This document shows, piece after piece, positions 63,086-64,000 of a DNA stretch of 64,000 nucleotides. Below the pieces are notes generated by a model that saw nothing but the letters and a program-made list of their open reading frames with translations, did not search any database and was not told where the DNA came from. The DNA is from Lytechinus variegatus (lineage: Eukaryota; Echinodermata; Echinoidea; Temnopleuroida; Toxopneustidae), in the NCBI RefSeq assembly GCF_018143015.1, contig NC_054746.1, positions 26,781,205 through 26,845,204 of the forward strand, in the 5' to 3' direction. Positions within the stretch are counted from its first letter, which is position 1. Each line of letters starts with the position of its first letter. The position numbers and the translations under genes were made by a program.

Positions 63086-64000
63086 CGCGCTGCCAGTAAC
63101 TGTTGACGTTAGACTAGACCAAAAGCTTCAGTCCCTGTAATTTGTTGTTCCGCTGAACCAAAACTGCGATGTCTCCACTCACTATTGTAAAATATCAGAA
63201 ATTTTTAAATAAACCCCCAACAACCCCAGAAAAGACCGTTATTCCCGTCTAATATATACAAGATAATATAGAACTACTAGTATACTCTACAACTAAAAAC
63301 TTAAAGGGCTCCAAAGATACCGTCCAAGTTCACATCACACAGCCACGGCCACAGGTTTACTACTGATATCATCAGACAGATCGACTTGAGAAGTTTTGAC
63401 GAGCATTAATATAGCTGCATCAGGACTAGGCCTACCGGTACACTTAAGTTTAGGTAAGCAAAAGTGAATTTAATCAATCCATGATATGTACCGGTACTGT
63501 ATCAATATTTTGTCATTAATGTAACCTTACCTTGGTGCAAAATTGTGATTAACGCAACGTTAAAATCATTAAATTAGTAACACACGGTACAGTAGCGTAC
63601 CGGTACTGCGGTATGCCTAGTAGACCGTTTGTATTTTCGGCGTGTGCTATTTCTAATGCATGCAAGTGAATGGGGGAAACCACTTTTCCGTGAAACGTCT
63701 GTTGGAATATTACGTGAGCCAAATCTCAGGAACAGCACATTGGTTGTGCAATAATATGTTACAAGGGTGACAAGGTGTGAATGGCTGAACCGAGGCCGAG
63801 CATTACAGCTGGTGTTGATGATCTACGTGCAATTTTCCTATATACCAACCCCCAGCCCAGGGATTGGGAAAATCGTGATTTCAAGTTCGGTGTTGGTGTT
63901 TGTGTTGATGAATTGTAGTTTCAACTTCACGAACAAGAGGCAAACACCATGAAACGCCCCCGTAGTTAAGATGAGCGCAAATCATTAGATTAGAGTTTTA
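63086..64000. other. No gene recognised
   Basis: More even base composition than the preceding repeats, with CCGGTAC phrases (63436, 63491, 63600). No repeat family is recognised apart from a CATGAAACGCCCCC end near 63947. A GTAAGC donor-like site at about 63453 exists, but there is no supporting exon. It may be the outer flank of a gene beyond the window. Confidence 0.35.

Noticed and set aside
63420-63470. Possible first exon with GTAAGC donor
   Set aside because: A single donor-like site without coding sequence or a second exon is not enough to call a gene.

Overview
The window is AT-rich eukaryotic DNA of a marine deuterostome invertebrate, most likely an echinoderm and probably a sea urchin. 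This is inferred from dense MITEs with TTAA or 8-bp target duplications, CR1-like LINEs, repeats with GCGCGAAGCGCG cores, tRNA-derived SINEs, and long intronless leucine-rich-repeat (LRR) receptor genes in tandem. No species is assigned. Only three convincing host protein genes were found, plus one intron-containing tRNA-Tyr gene or close pseudogene. The rest is nested mobile and tandemly repeated DNA.

Layout. 1-11 kb: a degenerate ~100-bp tandem array holding a MITE and tRNA-Tyr; a GCGC-repeat block carrying a 1-kb insertion with inverted arms; and a 3.3-kb segment duplicated in tandem (5460-8756 and 8968-10183), whose left copy holds a hAT-like insertion absent from the right copy. 11-20 kb: a ~150-bp tandem repeat with nuclear-receptor DR1 motifs, split by a nearly complete LINE (11832-16776), a MITE and a GCGC element, followed by a second tandem repeat with RFX X-box motifs. 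20.8-49.7 kb: three tandem copies, all on the minus strand, of a large LRR receptor-like gene inside duplicated blocks. Genes 1 and 2 share their 5' flanks; genes 2 and 3 share their 3' flanks. Between genes 2 and 3 lies a 3.2-kb long-inverted-repeat element packed with CAAGATGGC motifs and holding a LINE relic. 49.7-64 kb: gene-poor repeats, including a 2.4-kb foldback element (51528-53919) whose ~570-bp arms are built of short palindromes, a 1.6-kb hAT-like element, two more long-TIR MITEs, and a small hairpin hAT MITE with a perfect 8-bp duplication.

How the genes may work together. The three LRR genes encode a signal peptide, a cysteine N-cap, a long LRR solenoid and a cysteine C-cap, then end in a short hydrophobic tail with no TIR domain. 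They look like secreted or membrane-tethered (possibly GPI-anchored) recognition proteins that diversify by tandem duplication and segment exchange, as expected of echinoderm innate-immune families. That role is inference. No LTR retrotransposon, retrovirus-like or Polinton-like element was recognised.
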